Notes: a model not told the origin generated them from the letters alone. DNA of 64,000 nt from Hydrogenophaga taeniospiralis (GCF_020510445.1 NZ_JAHBAG010000001.1:4378501-4442500); one strand, 5' to 3'. Positions 49,494 through 59,465 are shown, counted from the stretch's first letter. Numbers and translations: made by a program.

Positions 49494-50636
49494 ATGAACA
49501 CCGTCAAGAAACACCGCATCGGCCTGTCCGGCACCGGCTTCATCGCCAGTGGCTTCGCACGCCTGATCCACAACCACGCGCCCGACCTGAGCCTGACCTC
49601 GGTGCTGACACGCCGCCCGCTGGAGCAGGCCGGGAGCTTTCCCTTTCCCGAGCGACTGACCCACTCGGTGCAGCAACTGATCGACACCTGCGACATCATC
49701 GTCGAGTGCAGTGGCGACGTGCTGCACTCCACCGATGTCATCGACCAGGCGCTGCGCGCCGGCAAGCCCGTGGTCACGATGAACTCCGAGTTCCACATCA
49801 CCACTGGTTCCTGGTTCGCCGACAAGGGCCTGCTCACCGAAGCCGAGGGCGACCAGCCGGGCTGCATCGCCGCGCTGCACGAAGAGGCGGTGATGATGGG
49901 CTTCAAACCCATCGTCTACGGCAACATGAAGGGCTTTCTCAACCACCTGCCCAAGCCCGAGGAAATGGCCTACTGGGCCGGCAAGCAGGGCATCAGCATC
50001 GAACAGACCACGTCGTTCACCGATGGCACCAAGATCCAGATCGAGCAGGCCTTCGTGGCCAACGGGTTTGGCGCGACCATCACCCGCCAGGGCATGGAAG
50101 GCCCGAGCGCGGTGGACGTCAACAAGACCGCCATCGAGCTGGCGCGCTTCGCGGCCGAGCTGGGCCAGCCGATCGCGGACTACATGCTCGCCCCGGGCAA
50201 GGCGGGCGTGTTCGTGGTGGGCACGCACGACGCCGATGAGTGGAAGGCGCTCAACTACCTCAAGCTGGGCGACGGGCCCTACTACGTCCTGGTCAAGAAC
50301 TTCCACCTCTGCCAGTACGAGATCGTCAAGACCGTGCGCCGCGTCATCAACGGGGGTGGTGTGCTGCTCAACAACTCCACCCACCCCACGCTGTCCATCG
50401 TCGGCATCGCCAAGACCGCATTGCCGGTGGGGACCCGCATCGACCGCGCCATCGGCGGCTTCCAGGTGCGCGGCGAAGCCGCCCGCATCCAGGATGTGCC
50501 GGGCCACGTGCCCATGGGGCTGATCCAGAACGCGGTCATCACACGTCCGGTGGAAGCGGGCCAGATCCTGAGCTTCGACGACGTGGAGCTGCCCGATTCG
50601 CTGGCGCTGGACATCTCCCGCAAGCTCTACGCCTGA
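49494..50636 (+). CDS. Homoserine dehydrogenase-like oxidoreductase with C-terminal SAF domain (COG4091-like)
   Basis: Cytoplasmic protein of 380 residues. N-terminal NAD(P)-binding fold with RIGLSGTGFIASGFAR, then DIIVECSGDVLHST and a middle catalytic-like domain (DGTKIQIEQAFVANG). Residues about 300-365 form a SAF domain (ALPVGTRIDRAIGG, VEAGQILSFDDVEL). This combination matches predicted homoserine dehydrogenase-like proteins of COG4091, whose reaction is mostly undetermined. It lies between the WbpM-like gene and an acyltransferase, suggesting it makes an unusual nucleotide-linked or acidic building block, but this is context only. Confidence 0.8.
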   Translation: MNTVKKHRIGLSGTGFIASGFARLIHNHAPDLSLTSVLTRRPLEQAGSFPFPERLTHSVQQLIDTCDIIVECSGDVLHSTDVIDQALRAGKPVVTMNSEFHITTGSWFADKGLLTEAEGDQPGCIAALHEEAVMMGFKPIVYGNMKGFLNHLPKPEEMAYWAGKQGISIEQTTSFTDGTKIQIEQAFVANGFGATITRQGMEGPSAVDVNKTAIELARFAAELGQPIADYMLAPGKAGVFVVGTHDADEWKALNYLKLGDGPYYVLVKNFHLCQYEIVKTVRRVINGGGVLLNNSTHPTLSIVGIAKTALPVGTRIDRAIGGFQVRGEAARIQDVPGHVPMGLIQNAVITRPVEAGQILSFDDVELPDSLALDISRKLYA

Positions 50637-50738
50637 AACCCGGTGCCCCGCCCGTGGCGGCCGGCGCAAAGCCGCCGCCCGGCACCCGGTTGACCCGCCC
50701 TTGGCACGCCCGCGCATGTGGGCCCAGTGTTCCCCTGC

Positions 50739-52706
50739 ATGACATCGAGCCCCCACACCGCCCACTACCGACCTGACATCGACGGTTTGCGAGCCATCGC
50801 CGTGGTCGCGGTGGTTTTGCACCACGCCTTCCCGGAGCACATCCAGGGCGGTTTTGTGGGTGTGGACATCTTTTTCGTCATCTCGGGCTACCTCATCAGC
50901 TCGATCATCCTGTCGGGGCTGCAAAAAGGCCGGTTTGGTTTCGCCGATTTCTACGCCAAACGGGTCAAGCGCATTTTCCCCGCCCTCTTCCTGGTGTTGG
51001 CCACCGTCATCACCCTGGGCTGGTTCAACCTGACGCCGGTGGACTACAAGCAGCTGGGCAAACACGTTTTCGCCGGCAGTGCCTTCATCTCCAACTTTGC
51101 CTTCTGGCGTGAAGCGGGCTACTTCGACGCCGCCTCGGCCAACAAACCCCTGCTGCACCTGTGGTCGCTGGCGATCGAAGAGCAGTTCTACATGTTGTGG
51201 CCGCTCACCCTGTACGCGCTGCACCGCTGGCGCGTCAATGCACTGCGCTGGATCCTCATCCTCTTGCTGCTGTCCTTCGCGCTGAACCTGTCGCTGGTCA
51301 AAGGCCAGCCCACCGCCGCGTTCTACAACCCGGCGGCACGTTTCTGGGAACTCATGGTGGGCGCCATGCTGGCGGCCATGCACGTTCACCGCGTGGGCTG
51401 GACAGCGGTGTTCCTGCGCGACCGCTGGCACAGCCCGCCCAACACCACGCCACACCACAGCGGCCGGCACGGCAATGTCTACGGCTGGGTCGGCTTGGCG
51501 CTGGTGCTGTTGGTCCTGGTGCGGATCGACCCGGAGCGCAGTTTTCCCGGCTGGTGGGCACTGGCGACCACGCTGGGCAGCGTGCTGATGATCGCCGCGG
51601 GGCCCCATGCCTGGGTCAACCGACACGTGCTGGCCAGCAAGCCCTTCGTCTGGATCGGCCTGATCAGCTACCCGCTCTACCTCTGGCACTGGCCGCTGCT
51701 CTCTTTCGCGCACATCCACGCTGGCGAACTGCCGCCCGTGGCCACCCAGCTCGGCTGGGTCGCACTGAGCGTGTTGCTCGCCTGGCTGACCTACCAAGCG
51801 GTGGAAAAGCCGATCCGTTTTGGTCGCTTGAACCGGGGCGGCATCACGGTGGCCCTGTGCAGTGGCATCGCGCTGGCGGCGGGTCTGGGCTTCACCACCT
51901 ACCAGCGCGACGGATTCGATGCGCGCTTCCCGGAAATCGTGCGCAACATGATGAACAAGGGCGGCAAGGACGCCGTCATCGAAGGCTGGCGCGACAAGGA
52001 CTGCATGCTGGACTACAAGTACCCGGCTTCCAGCTACAAGGACTTCTGCATCGAGAAGAAGCGCCCCCTGGTTTTCCTCTGGGGAGACTCCCACGCAAGT
52101 TCGCTCTACCCGGGATTCAAGGCGTTGCAGGACAGCGGCAAGTACCCGTTCGGTCTGGGTGAGCGCGGTGGCGCCATTTGCCCGCCCATTCTGGGCATCG
52201 AGCCCCGCCCGCTGTGCAAAAGCCTGAACGACGACACCATCCGCGCCATCCGCGCGGCCAAACCGGATGTGGTCATCCTCTACGCCTGGTGGCACCACCG
52301 CCGCTACGACCTGACGAACCTGGAAGCCACGGTCGCTGAACTCAAGAAGGCGGGCGTCCCCCGCATCATCATGCTGGGGGCCGTGCCGTACTGGCAGAAG
52401 CCGCTGCCTCAGTTGCTGATGGACGAGTGGAAGAAGGGCCCACCGCTCAAGCGCCCGCCCCTGCGCTTGAAAGAGGGTCTGGACCCGCAATTGCGCGACG
52501 TCACGGAGAAGATGCGTGCCCGCGCCAAGGCCATGAACATCGAGTTCATTTCAGGCATGGACTACTTCTGCAACCCGGACGGCTGCCTGACACGGCTGAA
52601 CGAGAACGCCACGCAACCTCTGTCCTACGACTACGGCCATCTGTCCACCGGCGCGGCCGTCTACTACGTCGAGCAACTGGCACCGCTGATTTTCAAGCCA
52701 CGCTGA
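50739..52706 (+). CDS. OafA/YrhL-type acyltransferase with C-terminal SGNH domain
   Basis: Inner-membrane O-acyltransferase of 655 residues. The acyltransferase-3 domain (about 10-370) begins YRPDIDGLRAIAVVAVVLHH and has GVDIFFVISGYLIS and SLAIEEQFYMLWP. The periplasmic SGNH domain (about 400-655) has GDSHASSLYPG and the Asp-His pair in DYGHLS, giving a full two-step acyl-transfer unit as in OafA. It would O-acetylate exported polysaccharide. The ATG at 50739 follows an in-frame GTG at 50718 that lacks support. Last gene of the glycan locus on +. Confidence 0.92.
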   Translation: MTSSPHTAHYRPDIDGLRAIAVVAVVLHHAFPEHIQGGFVGVDIFFVISGYLISSIILSGLQKGRFGFADFYAKRVKRIFPALFLVLATVITLGWFNLTPVDYKQLGKHVFAGSAFISNFAFWREAGYFDAASANKPLLHLWSLAIEEQFYMLWPLTLYALHRWRVNALRWILILLLLSFALNLSLVKGQPTAAFYNPAARFWELMVGAMLAAMHVHRVGWTAVFLRDRWHSPPNTTPHHSGRHGNVYGWVGLALVLLVLVRIDPERSFPGWWALATTLGSVLMIAAGPHAWVNRHVLASKPFVWIGLISYPLYLWHWPLLSFAHIHAGELPPVATQLGWVALSVLLAWLTYQAVEKPIRFGRLNRGGITVALCSGIALAAGLGFTTYQRDGFDARFPEIVRNMMNKGGKDAVIEGWRDKDCMLDYKYPASSYKDFCIEKKRPLVFLWGDSHASSLYPGFKALQDSGKYPFGLGERGGAICPPILGIEPRPLCKSLNDDTIRAIRAAKPDVVILYAWWHHRRYDLTNLEATVAELKKAGVPRIIMLGAVPYWQKPLPQLLMDEWKKGPPLKRPPLRLKEGLDPQLRDVTEKMRARAKAMNIEFISGMDYFCNPDGCLTRLNENATQPLSYDYGHLSTGAAVYYVEQLAPLIFKPR

Positions 52707-52782
52707 ACCGTCGCGGGCCTGCGCGTCAATGGAGGCAAGGGAGTTCCTAGGTCCCCCCGCCGCCGGATGCGGTGTCACCTGG

Positions 52783-52809
52783 AAAAGGGATAAGGGCCCC
52801 ATCGGGCCC
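52783..52809 (-). terminator. Weak terminator-like hairpin after the DUF1178 gene
   Basis: Read on the minus strand, GGGCCC-GATG-GGGCCC is followed by the T-rich TTATCCCTTTT. It lies 6 bases past the DUF1178 stop and between convergent genes, so it could end the nuo-linked transcript. The stem is self-complementary in each arm, which lowers confidence. Confidence 0.5.
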
Positions 52810-52814
52810 GGTGG

Positions 52815-53297
52815 TCACTGCAGCGTTTCCTTGAGCATGGGCAGGTACGGCAGCGCCATCACATCGATGCCCTCCTCGATCAGCTCCTGGGCCACCTCGG
52901 GGCTGGTGCTGCCCCGGATGTTGCGCTGATCCGCTTCGCCGCTGTGCATGGCCCTGGCCTCGTCGGCAAAACGCTCGCCCACGTCTTCGGTGTTGGCCAT
53001 CAGCTCGCGCAAAGCCCGCAGCCACCGGGCTTGCGGTGGCAAGCCTGTCGCCGTGACGCCCGACTCCGGACCGGATTCGAGAGATGCGGTAGACACTCCC
53101 AGGTCGGTTGTGGCGGTGTCGTTCCGGCCCGTGCGCAGGTTCAGACGCGGCGCGGACAGCATCTTCTGGATCTGCGTGTCGCCACAGAGCGGGCAACTCA
53201 CCAGCCCGCGCTCAAGCTGGCCGGTGAAATCTTCTTCCGAAGCAAACCAGCCTTCAAACCCGTGCTGGTGGGCGCATTGCAGGTTGAGGACCTTCAT
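52815..53297 (-). CDS. DUF1178 family protein
   Basis: Small cytosolic protein of 160 residues. The N-terminus VLNLQCAHQHGFEGWFAS and the SCPLCGDTQIQKMLSAP segment give a CX(n)CPLC arrangement suggesting a zinc-ribbon, as in DUF1178 proteins. The C-terminus IDVMALPYLPML is also typical. The middle (about 65-90) is low-complexity. Function is unknown. It is the last of the genes following the nuo cluster, starting 8 bases after the NUDIX gene stop. Confidence 0.88.
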   Translation of the reverse strand: MKVLNLQCAHQHGFEGWFASEEDFTGQLERGLVSCPLCGDTQIQKMLSAPRLNLRTGRNDTATTDLGVSTASLESGPESGVTATGLPPQARWLRALRELMANTEDVGERFADEARAMHSGEADQRNIRGSTSPEVAQELIEEGIDVMALPYLPMLKETLQ

Positions 53298-53305
53298 ATC
53301 GCCAA

Positions 53306-53914
53306 TTATCCCGCAGCGACCCCATCCGTGCTGGCGCCCGGCTCCCCCGACCAGTCAAGCGACCAGATGCCGTCCTGCACGTTTTGCAGCCACATCGTGC
53401 CCACCAGCGTCTTGCCGTCGATCACCTCACCCCCGCGGCACCAGGCCTGCAGCTCGGGCAGCGTCGCGGTGAACACGTCCAGGTGTTCGCCCTCGTCCAG
53501 CTCGCGCTCACCCAGCGTGAGACCGCGCGCAAACCAGATGTCGATGATCTCGGTGGAGTAGGAAATCGTCGGAGCGAGCCGACCCGCAAAAGCCCATTCG
53601 CGCGCGCTGTAGCCGGTCTCTTCGTGCAGTTCACGCCGCGCGCAGGCCAGACTGGCCTCGCCCGCGTCGAGCTTGCCGGCCGGGAACTCGATCATCACCT
53701 GCTGCAGGGGATGGCGGTACTGGCGCTCCAGCACCACCCGTGCGTCGTCGAGCAGCGCGATCACCATCACGGCGCCAGGGTGCAAGACATATTCACGCGT
53801 GGCTTGCGCGCTCGACGGCAAACGCACGGTATCGCGCACCACATGCAACAGCTGACCACGCAGCAACTCGGTGCGGGACACCGTGGTTTCACGCAAATGG
53901 CGGTCGTCGTCCAT
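53306..53914 (-). CDS. NUDIX hydrolase, ADP-ribose pyrophosphatase-like
   Basis: Cytosolic pyrophosphohydrolase of 202 residues. The NUDIX box is complete: GKLDAGEASLACARREL then HEETGY, fitting G-x5-E-x7-REU-x-EE-x-G. HPGAVMVIALLDDARVVLERQYRHP before it is characteristic of ADP-ribose pyrophosphatases, so ADP-ribose is the likely substrate. The ATG at 53914 has GAGGGAG at proper distance; a frame extending to 54100 overlaps the DUF2818 gene and was rejected. It follows that gene by 26 bases. Confidence 0.9.
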   Translation of the reverse strand: MDDDRHLRETTVSRTELLRGQLLHVVRDTVRLPSSAQATREYVLHPGAVMVIALLDDARVVLERQYRHPLQQVMIEFPAGKLDAGEASLACARRELHEETGYSAREWAFAGRLAPTISYSTEIIDIWFARGLTLGERELDEGEHLDVFTATLPELQAWCRGGEVIDGKTLVGTMWLQNVQDGIWSLDWSGEPGASTDGVAAG

Positions 53915-53940
53915 GTCCAGCTCCCTCGGGGGATGGATTG

Positions 53941-54243
53941 CTACCTGCGGCGCAGGAAAAGGTAGCGGTACACGAAGCCGGGAAACGCGAGCGTGAGGAA
54001 CAGAGCCCCGGTGGCGGCATAGAACTCCCAGCCCTGGGGTGCGATCTGGCCGGCCGCCTGCTCCAGGCCCAGGCCCAACGCGCCCACCAGCAGGTAACAC
54101 ACCACCAGTTCACCCATACGCATCCACAAGGTCTTGGGTTCCTTGCGGGGAATCACGCCCAGCCAGCGATCGTTGACAAAGGGCAGGTTGGCGGCGATCA
54201 GTGCGGTCACCAGCACCAGCCAGACAGAAACGGTATGGGTCAT
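53941..54243 (-). CDS. DUF2818 family membrane protein
   Basis: Membrane protein of 100 residues with three hydrophobic segments (about 4-22, 44-64, 75-92). VNDRWLGVIPRKEPKTLWMR between the first two is recognisable for DUF2818, which in betaproteobacteria usually directly follows nuoN. It lies 61 bases after the nuoN stop on the same strand, so it may be cotranscribed and an accessory to complex I, though no function is established. Confidence 0.85.
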   Translation of the reverse strand: MTHTVSVWLVLVTALIAANLPFVNDRWLGVIPRKEPKTLWMRMGELVVCYLLVGALGLGLEQAAGQIAPQGWEFYAATGALFLTLAFPGFVYRYLFLRRR

Positions 54244-54304
54244 GGGGGGAGGATGGGGCCCGGGTGACCGGCCAGTTGCAACCGACCGGTTGAATACCCG
54301 GGCT

Positions 54305-55801
54305 TCAGGCGAGCAAGGCCGCCACGGCCTGCGCGCACAGTGTCATCAGGCCACCGGGCACGATGCCCAGCACCAGCACCAGCGCACCGTTGAGGGAGAG
54401 CACCGAGCGCGCATCGGCGCCAGCGGCGATGTCGGCGGTTTGTGTGGGCGCATCAAAGTACATGACTTTGACCAGGCGCAGGTAATAGAACGCGCCGATG
54501 AGCGACATCATCACCGCGAACACCGCCAGCCCGATGTAGAAGGCACCGCTGGACGCCAGCAGCGCCTGCAGCACGGACAGCTTGGCGTAGAAACCCACCA
54601 GCGGGGGCACGCCCGCCAGCGAGAACATGCAGATCGCCATCACGCCCGCGTACAACGGACTGCGCTGGTTCAGACCAGCGAGGTCGCTGATGTTTTCCGA
54701 CTCGAAGCCGCTGCGCGAGAGCAGCAGAATGACACCGAAGGTGCCCAGCGTGGTCAGCACATAGGTGATGACGTAGAACATGGACGAACCGTACGCATTC
54801 GCAGCGTTGCTGCTGTCGCCCGCCACCACACCCGCCAGCAGGCCCAGCAGCATGAAACCCATCTGCGAAATGGTGGAAAACGCCAGCATGCGCTTGAGAT
54901 TGGTCTGCGCGATGGCGGCCAGGTTGCCCACCAGCAGCGACGCCACGGCCAGCACGGCCAGCATCTGTTGCCAGTCCACCGCCAGTGGCTGCAGACCTTC
55001 CACGAGCAGGCGGATCACGATGGCGAACGCCGCCAGCTTGGGCGCGCCACCGATCATGAGCGTGACGGCCGTGGGTGCACCGTGGTACACGTCGGGCACC
55101 CACATGTGGAACGGCACCACGCCCAGCTTGAACGCCAGACCGGCCACCACGAACACCAGACCCAGCGTGAGCACCTGCGGTGAGCCCTTGAGCGTGGCCT
55201 CACCGCCCGCGATGGCCTTGACCACCTCGGCCAAGTCCAGCGAGCCGGTGGCGCCGTACACCATGGACAGACCATAGAGCAGGAAACCGCTGGCCAGCGC
55301 CCCCAGCACGAAATACTTCATGGCGGCTTCGGTGGCCTGCACGTCGTCGCGGCGCAAGGCAACCAACGCGTAGCTGGACAAGGTGAGCAGCTCCAGGCCG
55401 AGGTAGATCATCAGGAAGTTGTGGCCCGAGATCATGACGAACATGCCCAGCAGCGCGAACAGCGCCAGCGTGAACAGCTCACCGCCCCGCAGCATGCCGC
55501 GATCTCCCGCGTACACGCGGCCATAGACCAGGGTGACCATCATGGCCAACGCGGCGAAACACTTGAGCCAGTTGCCCATGGGGTCGCTCACGACCATGCC
55601 GCCCCAGGCCAGGGTGGCCTGGCCGGTGCTCGCGTACATGCCCTGCAGCAGGGCCACCACGGCCAGCGTGAGCAGGGTGAGCAGGTAGGTGGCCCCACGC
55701 AGCGGGGTCTTGACGCCGAGGTCCACCAGCGCGATCACGCAGGCCATCACCAGCAACAGGATTTCAGGGTAAGCCGCGACCCAGCTGAGGTTGTCAATCA
55801 T
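54305..55801 (-). CDS. nuoN: NADH-quinone oxidoreductase subunit N
   Basis: Antiporter-like membrane subunit of respiratory complex I, 498 residues, about fourteen transmembrane segments. [20 protein letters not shown] carries the conserved Lys/Glu region and [20 protein letters not shown] is the core signature of the proton-translocating family. It is the last nuo gene, separated from nuoM by 36 bases. Confidence 0.96.
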   Translation of the reverse strand: MIDNLSWVAAYPEILLLVMACVIALVDLGVKTPLRGATYLLTLLTLAVVALLQGMYASTGQATLAWGGMVVSDPMGNWLKCFAALAMMVTLVYGRVYAGDRGMLRGGELFTLALFALLGMFVMISGHNFLMIYLGLELLTLSSYALVALRRDDVQATEAAMKYFVLGALASGFLLYGLSMVYGATGSLDLAEVVKAIAGGEATLKGSPQVLTLGLVFVVAGLAFKLGVVPFHMWVPDVYHGAPTAVTLMIGGAPKLAAFAIVIRLLVEGLQPLAVDWQQMLAVLAVASLLVGNLAAIAQTNLKRMLAFSTISQMGFMLLGLLAGVVAGDSSNAANAYGSSMFYVITYVLTTLGTFGVILLLSRSGFESENISDLAGLNQRSPLYAGVMAICMFSLAGVPPLVGFYAKLSVLQALLASSGAFYIGLAVFAVMMSLIGAFYYLRLVKVMYFDAPTQTADIAAGADARSVLSLNGALVLVLGIVPGGLMTLCAQAVAALLA

Positions 55802-55837
55802 GTAAACGCTCTCTTGTGTTTTTGGCCGGTCACGGGA

Positions 55838-57313
55838 TCAGTTCAGTTTGGAGATGGCAACGTGGCGCAGCAGTTCGGCCACGGAGGCGTCCATCACGTC
55901 GGTGAAGGGCTTGGGGTACACGCCCATGAACAGCACCGCGATGCCCAGCGACGCCATCACGAGGAATTCGCGGGGGTTGATGTCGATCAGCGCCTTGACA
56001 TGGCCATTGCCCGGTGCGCCCAGGTACACCCGCTTGAACATCCAAAGCGAATAGGCTGCGCCGAAGATCAAGGCCGTGGCAGCGGCGGCGCCGATCCAGA
56101 AGTTGGCCTTGACGGCGGCCAGGATCACCATCCACTCACCGACGAAACCAGCGGTGCCCGGCAGACCGCAGTTGGCCATGACGAAGAGCAGCGCGAACGC
56201 GGTGAAATTGGGCATGGTGTTGACGACACCGCCGTAAGAGGCGATTTCCCGCGAATGCACGCGGTCGTACAACACACCGATGGCCAGGAACATCGCGGCA
56301 GACACGAAGCCGTGCGCGATCATCTGCACGATTGCCCCCGACACGCCAAGGTCGCTGAACACGAAGAAGCCCAGGGTGACAAAACCCATGTGCGCCACCG
56401 ACGAATAGGCGACCAGTTTTTTCATGTCCTGCTGGACCATGGCCACCAGACCCACATAGACCACCGCCACCAGGGACAGCGCGATCATGAGCCAGGCCCA
56501 CTCGTGGGAGGCATCGGGCAGGATGGGCAGGGAGAAGCGCAGGAAGCCGTAGGCGCCGAGCTTGAGCATGATGGCCGCCAGCACAGCCGAACCACCGGTA
56601 GGCGCCTCGACGTGCACGTCGGGCAGCCAGGTGTGCACCGGCCACATCGGCACCTTCACCGCGAACGCGAAGAAGAACGCGAAGAACAGCAGGGTCTGGG
56701 CGGTGCCACCCAGCGGCAGCTTGTACCAGTCGGACAACGAAAAGCTGCCGCCGGCCTGTGTGTACAGGTAGATCAGTGCCACCAGCATGAGCAGCGAGCC
56801 CAGCAGCGTGTAGAGGAAGAACTTGAAGGCGGCGTAGATCTTGTTCGGACCACCCCAGATACCGATGATGAGGTACATCGGAATCAGCGTGGCTTCGAAG
56901 AACACGTAGAACAGCATCGCGTCCTGCGCGGCGAACACGCCGATCATCAGACCCGACAGGATCATGAAGGCGCCCATGTACTGGTTGACGCGGCTGGTGA
57001 TCGACTCCCAACTGGCCACCACCACCACCACGTTGATGAACGCGGTCAGCAGCACCAGCCAGAGCGAAATGCCATCCACGCCCAGGTGGTAGTTGACATG
57101 GAAGCGCTCGATCCAGGGCCTGATTTCCACGAATTGCATCGCGGCCGTGCCCAGTTCAAAACCGCTGTACAACGGCACCGTCACCGCCAGACTCAACACC
57201 GCACCCACCAGAGCGATCCAGCGCACCACGTGCGCCTGATCGTCGCGGCCCAGGGCCAGCAGCACGACGCCAAAGGCAATTGGCGTCCAGATCGCAAGGC
57301 TCAGCAAACCCAT
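55838..57313 (-). CDS. nuoM: NADH-quinone oxidoreductase subunit M
   Basis: Antiporter-like proton-pumping subunit of complex I, 491 residues. The N-terminal HVNYHLGVDGISLWLVLLT segment, the conserved Glu in VFFEATLIPMYLIIG and KVPMWPVHTWLPDVHVEAPT are all standard for NuoM. It lies 13 bases after nuoL and 36 before nuoN. Confidence 0.97.
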   Translation of the reverse strand: MGLLSLAIWTPIAFGVVLLALGRDDQAHVVRWIALVGAVLSLAVTVPLYSGFELGTAAMQFVEIRPWIERFHVNYHLGVDGISLWLVLLTAFINVVVVVASWESITSRVNQYMGAFMILSGLMIGVFAAQDAMLFYVFFEATLIPMYLIIGIWGGPNKIYAAFKFFLYTLLGSLLMLVALIYLYTQAGGSFSLSDWYKLPLGGTAQTLLFFAFFFAFAVKVPMWPVHTWLPDVHVEAPTGGSAVLAAIMLKLGAYGFLRFSLPILPDASHEWAWLMIALSLVAVVYVGLVAMVQQDMKKLVAYSSVAHMGFVTLGFFVFSDLGVSGAIVQMIAHGFVSAAMFLAIGVLYDRVHSREIASYGGVVNTMPNFTAFALLFVMANCGLPGTAGFVGEWMVILAAVKANFWIGAAAATALIFGAAYSLWMFKRVYLGAPGNGHVKALIDINPREFLVMASLGIAVLFMGVYPKPFTDVMDASVAELLRHVAISKLN

Positions 57314-57326
57314 CTTGTTCTTCCTC

Positions 57327-59360
57327 TTAGTGGGCGAGCCACACGAAATACGTCATGAACATCAACACGCCCACGATCATCATCAGCGCGTAGTGGTACA
57401 GGTACCCGGTCTGTGCCTGACGCACCACCGCGGACACCACACCCACCAGCTTCCAGCTGGCGTTGACCACACCCGCCTCGATCACGCCGCGATCGCCGCC
57501 CTTCCACAGACCGATGCCCAGACCACGCGCGCCACGGGCGAGCACGTTTTCGTTGAACCAGTCCATGTAGTACTTGTTTTCCAGGATGGTCACAATGGGT
57601 TTGAAGGTGCGCGCAATGCCTGCCGGCAAGGCCGGGTTGACCATGTACATGTACCAGGCCACCACGGCGCCACCCAGCGCCAGGTAGAACGGCGCAGTGG
57701 AGAAGGCGTGCAGCGCCATCGCCAGCGGGCCATGGAACTCTTCGGCAAACTTCTCCATGGCCGGGTGCAGTTCGAGGTTGATGTGGATCGCGTCCTTGAG
57801 GAACTCGCCGAACAGCATCGGCTGAATCGTCATGAAGCCAATCACCACCGACGGAATCGCCAGCAGCAGCAGCGGCACGGTGACCACCCAGGGGGTTTCG
57901 TGCGGCTTGTGATCGCCATGCCCATGGCCGTGATCGTCGTGGTGGTCGTCATGCCCATGGTGCGCATCCGGGTTCTGGTCGTAGCGTTCCTTGCCGTGGA
58001 ACACCAGGAAGTAGAGGCGGAACGAGTAGAACGAGGTCACGAACACACCGGCCAGCACCGCGAAGTAGGCGAAGCCGGAGGCCGGCAGGTGGCTGAAGTG
58101 CACCGCTTCGATGATGCTGTCCTTGGAGTAGAAGCCCGCGAACAGCGGCGTGCCGATCAGGGCCAGCGTGCCCAGCAGCGAGGTGATCCAGGTGATGGGC
58201 ATGTACTTGCGCACGCCGCCCATCCAGCGGATGTCCTGGTTGTGGTGCATGCCGATGATCACCGAGCCGGCCGCGAGGAACAGCAAGGCCTTGAAGAAGG
58301 CGTGTGTCATCAGGTGGAACACCGCCACCGAGTAGGCCGAGGCACCGAGCGCCACCGTCATGTAGCCGAGCTGGGACAGCGTGGAATAGGCAACCACACG
58401 CTTGATGTCGTTCTGGATGATGCCCAGGAAGCCCATGAACAGGGCCGTGATGGCGCCGATCACCATGATGAAGTTGAGCGCGGTGTCCGACAGCTCGAAC
58501 AGCGGCGACATGCGCGCGACCATGAAGATGCCGGCCGTCACCATGGTGGCGGCGTGGATCAGGGCGGAGATCGGGGTCGGGCCTTCCATCGAGTCGGGCA
58601 GCCAGACGTGCAGCGGGAACTGGGCCGACTTGCCCATGGCGCCGATGAACAGGCAGATGCAGATCACGGTGATCAACAGCCAGTCGGTGCCTGGGAAGCC
58701 CAGTTGGCCCAACTCGGGCGCCTTGGCGAACAACTCGGTGTAGCTCAGCGTGCCGGTGTAGGCCACGATCAGGCCAATGCCCAGGATGAAGCCAAAGTCG
58801 CCCACGCGGTTGACCAGGAAGGCCTTCATGTTGGCAAAGATCGCCGTCGGTTTGTTGAACCAGAACCCGATCAGCAGGTAGGACACCAGACCCACCGCCT
58901 CCCAGCCGAAGAACAGCTGCAGCAGGTTGTTGCTCATCACCAGCATGAGCATGGAGAAGGTGAAGAGCGAGATGTAGGCGAAGAAGCGGTTGTAACCGTC
59001 GTCCTCTTCCATGTAGCCGATGGTGTAGATGTGCACCATCAGCGAGACGAAGGTCACCACGCACATCATCATGGCGGTGAGGCCATCGACCAGGAAACCG
59101 ATCTCCATCTTCAGGCCACCGACCACCATCCACTCGTAGACGGTCTGATTGAAGCGCGCCCCATCGACCGCCACGCTCTTGAGCGTCATGGCCGAGAGGA
59201 TGAAGGCGATCAGCACGCCCAGGATCGTGAGGGAGTGCGAAGTGCGCCGACCAATGACGTTGCCGCCAAACGTGGTTCCAAGGATGCCGGCCAGCACGGC
59301 GCCCGCCAGCGGGGCCAGCGGAACAGCCAGGAGTGTGCTTGCAGAAAGGGTTGTGCTCAT
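57327..59360 (-). CDS. nuoL: NADH-quinone oxidoreductase subunit L
   Basis: Largest antiporter-like subunit of complex I with the long lateral helix, 677 residues. GFLVDGLTAMMMCVVTFVS, FFGWEAVGLVSYLLIGFW and KSAQFPLHVWLPDSMEGPTP are canonical. Residues about 463-487 form a loop very rich in His and Asp (HHGHDDHHDDHGHGHG), coded around 57900-57975. A 105-base gap with a GC-rich repeat separates it from nuoK; nuoM follows after 13 bases. Confidence 0.97.
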   Translation of the reverse strand: MSTTLSASTLLAVPLAPLAGAVLAGILGTTFGGNVIGRRTSHSLTILGVLIAFILSAMTLKSVAVDGARFNQTVYEWMVVGGLKMEIGFLVDGLTAMMMCVVTFVSLMVHIYTIGYMEEDDGYNRFFAYISLFTFSMLMLVMSNNLLQLFFGWEAVGLVSYLLIGFWFNKPTAIFANMKAFLVNRVGDFGFILGIGLIVAYTGTLSYTELFAKAPELGQLGFPGTDWLLITVICICLFIGAMGKSAQFPLHVWLPDSMEGPTPISALIHAATMVTAGIFMVARMSPLFELSDTALNFIMVIGAITALFMGFLGIIQNDIKRVVAYSTLSQLGYMTVALGASAYSVAVFHLMTHAFFKALLFLAAGSVIIGMHHNQDIRWMGGVRKYMPITWITSLLGTLALIGTPLFAGFYSKDSIIEAVHFSHLPASGFAYFAVLAGVFVTSFYSFRLYFLVFHGKERYDQNPDAHHGHDDHHDDHGHGHGDHKPHETPWVVTVPLLLLAIPSVVIGFMTIQPMLFGEFLKDAIHINLELHPAMEKFAEEFHGPLAMALHAFSTAPFYLALGGAVVAWYMYMVNPALPAGIARTFKPIVTILENKYYMDWFNENVLARGARGLGIGLWKGGDRGVIEAGVVNASWKLVGVVSAVVRQAQTGYLYHYALMMIVGVLMFMTYFVWLAH

Positions 59361-59375
59361 GGTGTGAAAGGCCTT

Positions 59376-59425
59376 AAACCGACCGCCGGGCCGCCCCAGG
59401 GGCGGTTTGTGCCCCCTCGGAGGGT
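59376..59425. repeat. GC-rich intergenic inverted repeat between nuoK and nuoL
   Basis: CCGCCCC-A-GGGGCGG (59391-59405) is a perfect 7-bp inverted repeat with a single-base centre, followed by CCCCCTCGGAGGG. From memory this resembles a second repeat type common in Comamonadaceae intergenic regions. It is inside the nuo operon, so it is unlikely to stop transcription completely. Confidence 0.45.
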
Positions 59426-59465
59426 TGCGAATGCATGAAATGACGAGCGTGCGGGCACATGGTCA

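Noticed and set aside
49362..52490. Antisense open frame of 1042 codons opposite the SAF-domain and acyltransferase genes
   Set aside because: It crosses two real genes and their spacer, is rich in His, Arg and Gln as expected from reverse-strand shadows, and has no motif.
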